NCBI GenBank assembly: GCA_013140875.1
Contig: JABFSB010000292.1
Coordinates: 1 to 6,831 of the forward strand
Length of the DNA: 6,831 nt
DNA from: Acidobacteriota bacterium
GTDB taxonomy: Bacteria; Acidobacteriota; Blastocatellia; Pyrinomonadales; Pyrinomonadaceae
Direction of reading: 5' to 3'
A program made the translations under genes and the position numbers. The notes below the pieces were generated by a model. That model saw only the letters and a list, made by a program, of their open reading frames with translations. It was not told the DNA's origin and ran no database searches. Shown here in pieces: positions 1 to 6,103 of this stretch (positions within the stretch are counted from its first letter, which is position 1; each line of letters begins with the position of its first letter).

Positions 1-1
1 C

Positions 2-877
2 TTTCAAGCTGATGCCGTTTACCATCGAAAAGACGCAATTTACCCGGCAACTGTTGTCGGCAAACCTCGGCAGGAGGATTTTTTCATCGGCGATTATTTG
101 CAGGAGCTTTTATCTCCGCTGTTTCCACTTGTGATGCCGGCGGTGCGCGATCTTTGGAGTTATGGCGAAACCGGATTTCATTCGCTGGCGGCGGCGGTCG
201 TTCGCGAGCGTTACGCACGCGAAGGTTTATCGGCAGGTTTTAGGATTTTGGGTGAAGGCCAGCTCACGCTAACCAAATTTTTACTGCTCACCGACAAGCC
301 GCAAGATCTGCGCAACTTCAAATCGCTGTTTGAGCACATTCTCGCACGCGTTGATTGGAGCCGCGACCTGTTTGTCCTAAGCCAAACCGCGTTCGACACG
401 CTCGATTACGCCAGCGGAAAGGTAAATCAGGGCAGCAAGGCCATCTTGATCGGCGTCGGCGAAGCAAAGCGTGAACTTGCCCGTGCGTTTCACGGAGAAC
501 TTCCCGCAGGAATTTCGCGGGCCCAGCCTTTCTGCGCCGGATGCATCGTTGTCGAAGGCGATGCTTACGAGAAAGACAAAGATCTTGCTTTGCGGATCGC
601 CGGTTCAACCAACTTCGATGACTGGCAAGTGGTCGTGCTTCACGATGACATCGAGTTCGCACACTCGACCGAAAAATTCCTTTGGGCGACGTGGACGCGA
701 TTTAATCCTTCCACGGATATTCACGCCAAAACCGTTACCGTCAAGAATAATCATATCGGTTACGAAGGCCCGATCGTAATCGATGCTCGAATGAAGCCGT
801 GGTATCCGAAAGAAGTCGAGCCGCGCGAAGACATCGTGGAGCTGGTCGAAAAGAGATGGAGCGAATATTTCGCGTAG
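2..877 (+). CDS. UbiD-family decarboxylase, C-terminal part (5' end outside window)
   Basis: The frame is open from the first complete codon at base 2 to TAG at 875-877, giving 291 visible residues, so the gene starts upstream of the window. A TTG at 98 is internal, because family sequence continues before it, including YPATVVGKP at visible residues 14-22. UbiD-family enzymes decarboxylate aromatic or unsaturated acids using prenylated FMN and act in the cytoplasm in ubiquinone, menaquinone or aromatic metabolism. Supporting stretches include LTLTKFLLLTD, the DTLDYASGKVNQGSKA segment, and a C-terminal domain with WTRFNPSTDIHA and WYPKEVEPRED. The long C-terminal region resembles the roughly 600-residue type often annotated as a menaquinone (futalosine-route) decarboxylase. 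The catalytic Arg/Glu region lies before the window, so substrate and activity cannot be judged. Family assignment is firm; the pathway is inference. Confidence 0.9.
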   Translation, partial: FQADAVYHRKDAIYPATVVGKPRQEDFFIGDYLQELLSPLFPLVMPAVRDLWSYGETGFHSLAAAVVRERYAREGLSAGFRILGEGQLTLTKFLLLTDKPQDLRNFKSLFEHILARVDWSRDLFVLSQTAFDTLDYASGKVNQGSKAILIGVGEAKRELARAFHGELPAGISRAQPFCAGCIVVEGDAYEKDKDLALRIAGSTNFDDWQVVVLHDDIEFAHSTEKFLWATWTRFNPSTDIHAKTVTVKNNHIGYEGPIVIDARMKPWYPKEVEPREDIVELVEKRWSEYFA

Positions 878-902
878 GCCGCCGAGCTGGCTCATTCGAT
901 TG

Positions 903-977
903 CCTCAACCTTTAGGTGGAGGAACATCTGGAATAGTTGCGACGGGCTTTAGCCCAAACCTTTAACCCCAGGTAAAG
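903..977. repeat. Three consecutive small hairpins in the intergenic gap
   Basis: Three imperfect palindromes follow each other between the decarboxylase stop and the next start. At 903-922 CCTCAACCT pairs with AGGTGGAGG (one A-G mismatch, TT loop). At 944-955 GGGCT pairs with AGCCC around TT. At 960-977 CTTTA pairs with TAAAG, with an inner CC/GG pair. All three carry a CTTTA-like core. No T-run follows any stem, so a classical intrinsic terminator is not supported. The third stem includes the AGG at 970-972 that is the best ribosome-binding candidate for the gene at 984, so it could affect translation. It may be a dispersed REP-like element; only one copy is visible here. Confidence 0.5.
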
Positions 978-983
978 CTAAAG

Positions 984-1865
984 ATGAAAAAATGGCTTAA
1001 GAGAATCGGGCTCGGGATTTCGATCATACTGTTTTTGTTCGGACTTTTCGTCGCGTACGCTTATTTCATCGGGCCGCGACAGTGGGCGGTGGTTGAAGAA
1101 ACGCTTGCGGTGCCTAATTGGAATTCTAAGCTCGACGGCTTCAAAGTTGTTGCGATCTCGGATATCCACGCCGGATCGAACTATGCACCGGAAGAGCGTC
1201 TTCGTTTTGTAGTCGAGCAGGCGAATGCCCAGAATGCGGATTTGGTCGTCCTGCTCGGTGACTATGTCAGCGAATCCAGGTTCGACCGCAACGCGCGCAG
1301 CAAGCCGTACGGCACGGACCGTACGGAAATTCGCATGCCCGTCGCCACTATCGCCGAAATTCTCGGCGGCCTGCGTGCAAAGTATGGCGTGTTTGCCGTG
1401 ATCGGGAATCATGACGAATATCACAACGCGCCTAAGATAACCGCCGAGTTCGAACGGTCCGGGATCAGGGTGCTTGAAAATGCCGTAACCGAGATCGATG
1501 CGGGCGGAGAGAAGATCAAACTGTGGGGTATCGAAGATCTGTGGAAACGCCGCGAGGTCCCGGTTGAAGCATTCAACGCGATCGCGGAAAAAAAGAACAT
1601 AATTGCGATCACGCATAACCCCGACACACTTTTGCGTGCACCGGGCGAGATCTCAGTTATGTTCGCCGGGCATTCGCACGGAGGCCAGCTGAATTGGCCG
1701 ATTTTCGGCCCGATCATGGTCGTCAACGACAAACGGTTTACGCGTGGTCACGCCGTTGTCGATGGCAAGCATGTATATGTCACCTCCGGCGTGGGTACCA
1801 GCGTGATTCCGTTCCGTTTTCGCGTTCCGCCCGAGATCGCTGTAATAACGTTGCGAGCGGAATAG
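984..1865 (+). CDS. Membrane-anchored metallophosphoesterase (YkuE/YaeI-like), copy 1
   Basis: This 293-residue protein has a basic N-terminus and one hydrophobic segment at about residues 8-29, typical of an inner-membrane anchor with the enzyme domain outside. The calcineurin-like metal-binding set is complete: SDIH (Asp60, His62), GDY (Asp93), GNHD (Asn142, His143), THNPD (His211) and GHSHGGQ (His230, His232). Such enzymes use two divalent metals to hydrolyse phosphomonoesters, phosphodiesters or pyrophosphates. Relatives include YkuE and YaeI, and LpxG-type UDP-diacylglucosamine hydrolases belong to the same broad group, so a lipid or envelope substrate is possible but unproven. The ATG at 984 has a weak AGG 11 bases upstream. 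A close paralogue follows after 33 bases, so the two are probably one transcript. Family is firm; substrate unknown. Confidence 0.93.
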   Translation: MKKWLKRIGLGISIILFLFGLFVAYAYFIGPRQWAVVEETLAVPNWNSKLDGFKVVAISDIHAGSNYAPEERLRFVVEQANAQNADLVVLLGDYVSESRFDRNARSKPYGTDRTEIRMPVATIAEILGGLRAKYGVFAVIGNHDEYHNAPKITAEFERSGIRVLENAVTEIDAGGEKIKLWGIEDLWKRREVPVEAFNAIAEKKNIIAITHNPDTLLRAPGEISVMFAGHSHGGQLNWPIFGPIMVVNDKRFTRGHAVVDGKHVYVTSGVGTSVIPFRFRVPPEIAVITLRAE

Positions 1866-1898
1866 CCCCGGACGAAGAAAAAAGCGGTCGAAACGAGC

Positions 1899-2816
1899 AT
1901 GAGCGGCAAGATAGATACTAAGAAATTGGCTGTGATTACGGTCTCTATTTTCCTGGCCGCTTTGCTTTGCCTTGCCTACGCGTATTTTATCGAGCCGCAT
2001 CGGCTTGTGGTCAACCGATACGAAATAAAGATTAAGGGCTGGAACCCATCTTTCGACGGGCTTCGCATTGTTGCGGTCTCCGATTTTCACGGCGGATCGA
2101 ACGGAGCGGACGAAGCTCAGCTAAAGCGCGTGGTAAAGATCGCGAATGAGCAGGATGGGGACATCGTCGTTTTGCTAGGGGACTTCGTTTCGCAAAAGCG
2201 CGAAGGCGGACCGGTCCGACAGCGCAGTTTGCGGATGGAACCGGCGGCAATCATGGACAGCTTGTCCGGTTTGCGGGCGAAATACGGCGTGTTCGCGGTG
2301 TTGGGGAATCATGACGAGTGGTATGACGGACTGGAAATCGCATCCGAGATCGAGCGCGTCGGATATCAGGCGTTAAACGGGCGAGTTGCGGTCATCACCT
2401 TACCGAATAACCAAAAACTGCGGCTGCTGGGCCTGCGCGATCATACGACCATCGGCGAATGGAAGGCGTATTCTGAAAACGCTCAGCGATTATTGGCCCC
2501 GACCGAGGGACAGGGCGATGTCATAGTTTTGCAGCACAGCCCGGACGTGTTGCCGGTGATCACCGGCGAGCTTAATATCTCGAACGAAATGAAATTATTG
2601 ATCGCCGGACACACACACGGAGGTCAAATCTCGCTGCCGGTGATCGGCCCGCCGGTGGTGCCGTCGATGTTCGGGCAGAAGTTTGCCGGCGGACACGTGA
2701 AGTCGGCCGGCATCGACGTGTTCACGACCACCGGAATTGGCACGAGCATCCTTCCTTTCAGATTTATGGTCCCGCCGGAGATCGCAGTGATCACCATCCG
2801 CAGCGGAGTGGATTAA
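1899..2816 (+). CDS. Membrane-anchored metallophosphoesterase (YkuE/YaeI-like), copy 2
   Basis: This 305-residue protein is plainly homologous along its length to the preceding gene. Both share YAYFI after the anchor, an identical GLRAKYGVFAV stretch before GNHDE, and a PFRF-VPPEIAVIT C-terminus. A hydrophobic segment at about residues 10-30 anchors it. All metal ligands are present: SDFH (Asp62, His64), GDF (Asp95), GNHD (Asn137, His138), QHSPD (His213) and GHTHGGQ (His238, His240). The paralogues differ most in the loop between the GD and GNHD motifs and in the segment around residues 180-230, which may mean different substrates. ATG at 1899 was chosen because it gives the paralogous N-terminus. 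No strong Shine-Dalgarno is visible, only purine-rich sequence at 1872-1883. The gene ends at the edge of a large inverted repeat. Confidence 0.93.
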   Translation: MSGKIDTKKLAVITVSIFLAALLCLAYAYFIEPHRLVVNRYEIKIKGWNPSFDGLRIVAVSDFHGGSNGADEAQLKRVVKIANEQDGDIVVLLGDFVSQKREGGPVRQRSLRMEPAAIMDSLSGLRAKYGVFAVLGNHDEWYDGLEIASEIERVGYQALNGRVAVITLPNNQKLRLLGLRDHTTIGEWKAYSENAQRLLAPTEGQGDVIVLQHSPDVLPVITGELNISNEMKLLIAGHTHGGQISLPVIGPPVVPSMFGQKFAGGHVKSAGIDVFTTTGIGTSILPFRFMVPPEIAVITIRSGVD

Positions 2817-2982
2817 CCACAGAGACACGGAGACACAGAGAGAAGAAAGATAGTTTAGCCGCAGATAGACGCCGATGACGCGGATAAAAAACTGTGTAGA
2901 CTTGATGAAAATTTCTTCATATCGGCGTCATCTGCGGTAATCTGCGGCCAAAAATTTCTCTGTGTCTCTGTGCCTCTGTGGT
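2816..2982. repeat. Two nested inverted repeats filling a convergent gap
   Basis: The outer arms are 2816-2844 (beginning ACCACAGAGACACGGAGA) and 2956-2982 (ending CCTCTGTGGT). They pair over about 26 positions with two mismatches. Inside them a second, unrelated pair, 2858-2885 and 2921-2948, matches at 23 of 28 positions (GCCGCAGAT at both outer ends). About 35 bases separate the inner arms. The outer arm starts on the last base of the upstream stop codon, and the structure ends 8 bases before the stop of the opposing gene. RNA from either direction could fold into a long stem, so it may stop transcription both ways; that is inference. Similar CACAGAGACACAGAG and CCGCAGATNNACGC repeats are scattered in many environmental bacterial genomes (recalled, not searched). 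Confidence 0.8.
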
Positions 2983-2990
2983 GAAACTTC

Positions 2991-4247
2991 CTATTTCAAC
3001 ATAGACTTCACTTTCTCAAGGCTCCCGTCGTTCCTGGCGGGCTTTAGTCCGAGAATTTTACACATCAGTTCGTAAACATGAATGTTCTCGAACGGCTCCG
3101 CTGCATAGCCTTTTTTAAAAGCCGGGCCGTGTGCGATAAATGTGGCCTGCATTTCCTGATACTTGTTGTCATAACCGTGTGCACCGCGGACATGATCTTT
3201 TTCATCGAGGTCGTCGTACCAGTCGTTATAGCGTTTATGGCTTGTGGTCATCCAGCCCAGCTCGGACGAACACACGATCGGAGCGACGCGTTTGCCGTCA
3301 TTGTAGTGAAGCCGTTCGGGCAGCGAGCCTTTTTTCCAGCAGGTCGCGTGCGGCAGGGAATTTATCTTTGAGAAGATCGCGTTATCGTTTCCGGGTTTGG
3401 GAAATATTTGTACGATCTCGTTTGTCCACAGGATTTTTTCGGCGAGTTCGGAATCGAAATGGTCGTCGAGGAACGTGGTGTTCTTTGAATAATAAGGCGC
3501 CATGCCGTGATCCGAAACGATGATGATGTTTACCGATTTGTCGATACCGCGTGCGTGCAAACCGCGGACGAGACGTTCGATATAACCGTCGACTTCCAGC
3601 ACGGCATAGCGCGTTTCTTCCGCATCCGGGCCGAATTCATGGCTGACGTCGTCGACGGCACTGAAATAAGTCGAGATCATCGTCGGCCGCTTGTCCGCCG
3701 GCAGGTCGAGCCAGCCGAGCACTTTGTCGACCCGCATGATATTCGGAACGCGGCCGTTGTAAGTACGCCACGTGGTCGGCGAAACACCGCCGATGCTCGT
3801 TTCAGAACCGACGAAAAAGTACGACGCCGCCCGCTGTCCCTGCTTTTCGGCCGTCACCCAGATCGGTTCGCCCAGCCACCAGCGGGGATTTTGCACCTCT
3901 TCGCGCTTCGACATCGTGAACACCTCGCCAAAATCGAAAACGTTGTTCTCGACGATGCCGTGATTCTGCGGATACAGCCCGGTCGCGATCGTATAATGGT
4001 TCGGAAAGGTCTTGGTCGGAAACGAAGGGATCATCCATTTTGCCCGCACGCCATTCTTCGCCAGCGAAATAAGCGTCGGCGGTTTGTATTTGTCCAAATA
4101 ATCCCACCGAAAACCGTCCAGCGAGATCAGGATGACCGTCGGCTTCAGGTCGGCAGGTTTTGTCTGCGTCGATATGCCGCCCGGCAAACAAACTACGGCG
4201 GCCAGCACAGCGAAGACGGTGCAGATGGTTCTGTTTACTCGTTTCAT
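2991..4247 (-). CDS. Exported type I phosphodiesterase / nucleotide pyrophosphatase (ENPP-like)
   Basis: The 418-residue product starts at the ATG at 4247-4245 with a clear signal peptide (basic MKRVNR, then a hydrophobic run to about residue 20), so it acts in the periplasm or outside the cell. It belongs to the alkaline-phosphatase superfamily, ENPP branch, which uses two zinc ions and a threonine nucleophile to cleave phosphodiester or pyrophosphate bonds in nucleotides or lipids. The expected residues are visible: Asp44 in LDGFRWDY, nucleophile Thr80 in KTFPNHY, Asp199 and His203 in VDDVSHEFGPD, Asp246-His247 in SDHGM, and His357 in GAHGYDN. Length fits the bacterial family. The frame stays open for 97 further codons upstream, but those codons translate the repeat array and are not protein-like, so the internal start is preferred. 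Upstream it faces the transposase gene divergently. The substrate cannot be told from sequence. Confidence 0.93.
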   Translation of the reverse strand: MKRVNRTICTVFAVLAAVVCLPGGISTQTKPADLKPTVILISLDGFRWDYLDKYKPPTLISLAKNGVRAKWMIPSFPTKTFPNHYTIATGLYPQNHGIVENNVFDFGEVFTMSKREEVQNPRWWLGEPIWVTAEKQGQRAASYFFVGSETSIGGVSPTTWRTYNGRVPNIMRVDKVLGWLDLPADKRPTMISTYFSAVDDVSHEFGPDAEETRYAVLEVDGYIERLVRGLHARGIDKSVNIIIVSDHGMAPYYSKNTTFLDDHFDSELAEKILWTNEIVQIFPKPGNDNAIFSKINSLPHATCWKKGSLPERLHYNDGKRVAPIVCSSELGWMTTSHKRYNDWYDDLDEKDHVRGAHGYDNKYQEMQATFIAHGPAFKKGYAAEPFENIHVYELMCKILGLKPARNDGSLEKVKSMLK

Positions 4248-4290
4248 ATTTGACTGAACGGTTCGCTTGAAATGGTTTACGACGGCGCAT

Positions 4291-4296
4291 ATTATA
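4291..4296 (-). promoter_or_regulatory. Candidate -10 box for the ENPP-like gene
   Basis: On the minus strand these bases read TATAAT, a perfect -10 consensus, 43 bases before the ATG, which would leave a leader of about 37 bases. A -35 at normal spacing would fall at about 4313-4319, at the edge of the first repeat unit, and no good TTGACA match is there. The call rests on the -10 box and its position alone. Confidence 0.4.
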
Positions 4297-4314
4297 ACGT
4301 GTAACGCCCCGCCA

Positions 4315-4520
4315 ATGCAGAAGCCCGCGTTCCGAATGCAGAAGCCCGCGTTCCGAATGCAGAAGCCCGCGTTCCGAATGCAGAAGCCCGCGTTCCGAAT
4401 GCAGAAGCCCGCGCGTAAGCAAGGGCGTAATGAGCAACGTTGAATGTTACGCCCTTGCTCACGCGCGGGCTTCTGCATCAAACGAGCGGGCTTCTGCATC
4501 AAGCGAGCGGGCTTCTGCAT
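4315..4520. repeat. Repeat cluster 1: 21-bp units flanking a 32-bp-arm hairpin
   Basis: Four identical 21-bp units (4315-4335, 4336-4356, 4357-4377, 4378-4398) each start ATGCAGAAGCCCGCG and end TTCCGA. They run into the left arm of a hairpin (4399-4430). A 16-base loop (4431-4446) containing CAACGTTG follows, then the right arm (4447-4478), which pairs with 31 of 32 positions. Two inverted 21-bp units follow (4479-4499, 4500-4520), ending in GCGGGCTTCTGCAT. The cluster is thus symmetric: direct units on one side, their reverse complements on the other. It separates the divergent ENPP-like and transposase genes. Reading frames through it are open only because 21 is a multiple of three. Confidence 0.93.
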
Positions 4521-4538
4521 CAAGCGGACTAACATCAT

Positions 4539-5078
4539 ATGCTTGACGACTACGGATTCGATTCCTACGAAACTAACGACTTTCCGATTGCATATCTCCT
4601 CACTTTTCGAACTTACGGTTCATGGCATCACGGAGACGAGCGCTTTTCGATCGGTCGAAACGACATGAACGTGTACGGCTCGCCAAAATTTCAACCGTGC
4701 GTCCCTTTCGCCGACGAGATGAAGGACATACAGTCACAGCCGTCTCAAACACTCGACAAAGAACAGAGAAATATAGTGATTGCCGCGATAAGCGAGGTCT
4801 GCGTGCATCGCGAATATTTACTCAGGGCCTTAAGTGTCCGAACACAACATACCCACGCCGTCGTATCGGCCGCAATTGCCCCGGAGAAGATCGTTAACGA
4901 CTTTAAAGCATACGCCACCAGAAAACTAAGGGCCGAAGGCGGAATCGGCGGCGATAGAAAAGTCTGGTCCAGAGGTGCAAGCACGAGATATCTCTGGAAA
5001 CCTAAGCACGTTTTGGCCGCGATCGATTATGTATTGTACTGTCAGGAAGATATTCCGTTTGATTTCAAGGAAAAGTAA
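4539..5078 (+). CDS. Y1 (HUH) transposase, REP-associated tyrosine transposase type
   Basis: The 179-residue protein has the features of the single-domain Y1 transposase family (IS200/RAYT relatives). The N-terminal strand has LLTFRTYGSW followed by HGDERFSIGR. The metal-binding pair HTH is at residues 104-106, in the usual NHVHVVV position, although the middle residue is Thr rather than hydrophobic. The catalytic tyrosine is most likely Tyr125 in FKAYATRKLR. The C-terminus WSRGASTRYLW followed by AIDYVLYCQ is typical of this group. These enzymes nick single-stranded DNA through a 5'-phosphotyrosine and act on hairpins. The gene is intact and is flanked on both sides by hairpin clusters of one family, its likely substrate. 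No good Shine-Dalgarno precedes ATG 4539, and expression may be low. Family confident; activity inferred. Confidence 0.88.
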   Translation: MLDDYGFDSYETNDFPIAYLLTFRTYGSWHHGDERFSIGRNDMNVYGSPKFQPCVPFADEMKDIQSQPSQTLDKEQRNIVIAAISEVCVHREYLLRALSVRTQHTHAVVSAAIAPEKIVNDFKAYATRKLRAEGGIGGDRKVWSRGASTRYLWKPKHVLAAIDYVLYCQEDIPFDFKEK

Positions 5079-5086
5079 CGACCATA

Positions 5087-5228
5087 ATGCAGAAGCCCAC
5101 GCGCTTTCATGCAGAAGCCCATGCTTTCATGCAGAAGCCTGCGCGTTAGCAAGGGCGTAATGCTCAACGTGAATGTTACGCCCTTGCTTACGCGCGGGCT
5201 TCTGCATTGGTGCGGCAGGCCTCTCCAT
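5087..5228. repeat. Repeat cluster 2: hairpin doublet with decayed flanking units
   Basis: Two units of irregular length (5087-5108, 22 bp; 5109-5128, 20 bp) beginning ATGCAGAAGCCCA precede a 32-bp left arm (5129-5160). The loop is 15 bases (5161-5175, with CAACGTGAATG) and the right arm is 5176-5207, with two mismatches between arms. A further 21-bp unit at 5208-5228 is recognisable only as a decayed copy of the GCGGGCTTCTGCAT core. Compared with cluster 1 the hairpin is conserved while the side units have drifted. It starts 9 bases after the transposase stop and ends 4 bases before the DUF4031 start, so it could also act as the transposase's terminator. Confidence 0.9.
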
Positions 5229-5232
5229 TAAA

Positions 5233-5517
5233 ATGTCCGTTTACGTCGACAATCTTCGTGATTATGGCTGGCACCGCGGGCCTTCGTGTCATTTGATCGC
5301 GGATTCGGTGGATGAGCTGATGGAATTTGCCGTCTCCATCGGTTTGCGGCGTGAATGGTTTCAGCCGAAGAGCTCGCCGCATTTCGATCTTACCGCCGCC
5401 GGCCGGAAAGTGGCGGTCGAGCATGGCGCGATCGAAATAAGTCAAAGAGACTTGGTTAAAAAGCTGCGTGAAATTCGCGCAAAGGCCGTACAATCGAGGA
5501 TAGACATTCGATTTTGA
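5233..5517 (+). CDS. DUF4031 domain protein
   Basis: This 94-residue soluble protein looks like the DUF4031 family of small uncharacterised proteins. It has MSVYVDNLRDYGW at the start, HLIADSVDELMEFAVSIGLRREWFQ at residues 20-44 (in overlapping parts), then SSPHFDLTAAGR and a GAIEIS segment. No function is established for the family, and none is proposed here. The ATG at 5233 was chosen because it gives the family N-terminus. The frame is open 20 codons further back to an ATG at 5173, but those codons translate the hairpin arm of repeat cluster 2. No Shine-Dalgarno is visible before 5233. The lipoprotein gene follows closely, so the two probably share a transcript. Confidence 0.8.
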   Translation: MSVYVDNLRDYGWHRGPSCHLIADSVDELMEFAVSIGLRREWFQPKSSPHFDLTAAGRKVAVEHGAIEISQRDLVKKLREIRAKAVQSRIDIRF

Positions 5518-5519
5518 CC

Positions 5520-5525
5520 AGGTGA
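5520..5525 (+). promoter_or_regulatory. Ribosome binding site AGGTGA that decides the lipoprotein start
   Basis: AGGTGA lies 7 bases before the ATG at 5533 but only 4 before the ATG at 5530, which favours 5533. Confidence 0.6.
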
Positions 5526-5532
5526 CCTTATG

Positions 5533-6018
5533 ATGAAACCTCTTGCATTTATTTTTACGCTTACTCTTATTTGCTTTGCGGCCGGCTGCGATCCGCAGAG
5601 CGGCATGACGAAGAAAGGTTTGGAGAAATACAATCCGTCGCCGACGCCGGAAATAAAAAAACAGGTTGAAGAACCGATCGATCCGGCCGACGTAATAAAT
5701 GTTGAGACGGCTGAGTCCGGCCCGACGCTCGTGGTAAACCGCGAACGCGGCAAAGAGCCGCTCAACTGCGGCAAATATAATCGAGTGACGGTCAACGGCG
5801 ACGGCTATACGGTCGAGATAAAAGGCTCGTGCAAGCAACTGATGATCAACGGCGACCGCAACAAGATCAACGGCGGCGCGTTCGCCGAGATAGTCTTCAA
5901 CGGCGAGGAAAACGAAGTCAAATACTATAAATACGCCAACGGAAAACGCCCGATCATCACCCAAAACGCCGGAGCCAACATAATCGAAAAGTCCGCACCA
6001 CCCGAGCCGAAGAAATGA
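5533..6018 (+). CDS. Lipoprotein with DUF3060-like domain
   Basis: The 161-residue product begins with a lipoprotein signal: a hydrophobic stretch ending in FAAGC, with the lipidated cysteine at residue 19, so it should be tethered to a membrane, outside the cytoplasm. A linker rich in Pro, Glu and Lys (about 25-60) leads to a domain at about 70-140 with short beta-type repeats (VTVNGDGYTVEIKGSC, LMINGDRNKINGG, IVFNGEENEVKYY). This N-G-D-x-N-x-V pattern resembles DUF3060. Cys79 and Cys100 could form a disulfide. The function is unknown. The start at 5533 is preferred to 5530 on ribosome-site spacing. It lies 15 bases after the DUF4031 stop, suggesting cotranscription. The C-terminus is followed by 85 bases of unremarkable sequence before the tandem array. 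Confidence 0.82.
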   Translation: MKPLAFIFTLTLICFAAGCDPQSGMTKKGLEKYNPSPTPEIKKQVEEPIDPADVINVETAESGPTLVVNRERGKEPLNCGKYNRVTVNGDGYTVEIKGSCKQLMINGDRNKINGGAFAEIVFNGEENEVKYYKYANGKRPIITQNAGANIIEKSAPPEPKK

Positions 6019-6103
6019 CCACCACAAAACCCGGCACGACGATCTCAAAATCGGAAAGATCGGCCTGACTTTCTCGCTCTCCGCCAAAATTAAAAGAAAT
6101 GTT

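Larger units (their letters stand above)
4315..5228 (+). mobile_element. Putative RAYT element: Y1 transposase bracketed by hairpin repeat clusters
   Basis: A single transposase gene (4539-5078) sits between two clusters of the same repeat family (4315-4520 and 5087-5228). Each cluster is built around a long hairpin with near-identical arms. This matches the known layout of a REP-associated tyrosine transposase with its REP doublets (REPINs), which are recognised as single-stranded hairpins. The outer limits given are those of the recognisable repeats. No target-site duplication is expected for Y1 transposases, so the true ends of any moving unit cannot be fixed from one copy. It may be a resident gene with its substrates rather than a self-moving element. 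Confidence 0.6.

Noticed and set aside
98..100. TTG start for the decarboxylase
   Set aside because: UbiD-family sequence continues in frame before it to the window edge.
3507..4253. 248-codon plus-strand ORF
   Set aside because: It is antisense to the ENPP-like gene with its complete active site, and its composition is Arg-rich like a shadow frame.
4315..4520. CRISPR array
   Set aside because: The steps are 21 bp with identical short spacers, the array reverses orientation around a hairpin, and no cas gene is present.
4248..4538. N-terminal extension of the ENPP-like gene by 97 codons
   Set aside because: These codons translate the 21-bp repeats and the hairpin. A proper signal peptide begins at 4247 with a TATAAT box upstream of it.
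4539..5078. Full IS200/IS605 element with TnpB
   Set aside because: No TnpB-like gene is present and the protein has the RAYT-type layout. The repeats are multi-copy clusters rather than single left and right ends.
5173..5232. Earlier ATG for the DUF4031 gene
   Set aside because: The 20 extra residues are the hairpin arm in translation and are not part of the family N-terminus.
5188..6087. 299-codon minus-strand ORF
   Set aside because: It lies antisense to the DUF4031 and lipoprotein genes, both of which have family-like sequence and proper starts. Its own product has no recognisable domain.
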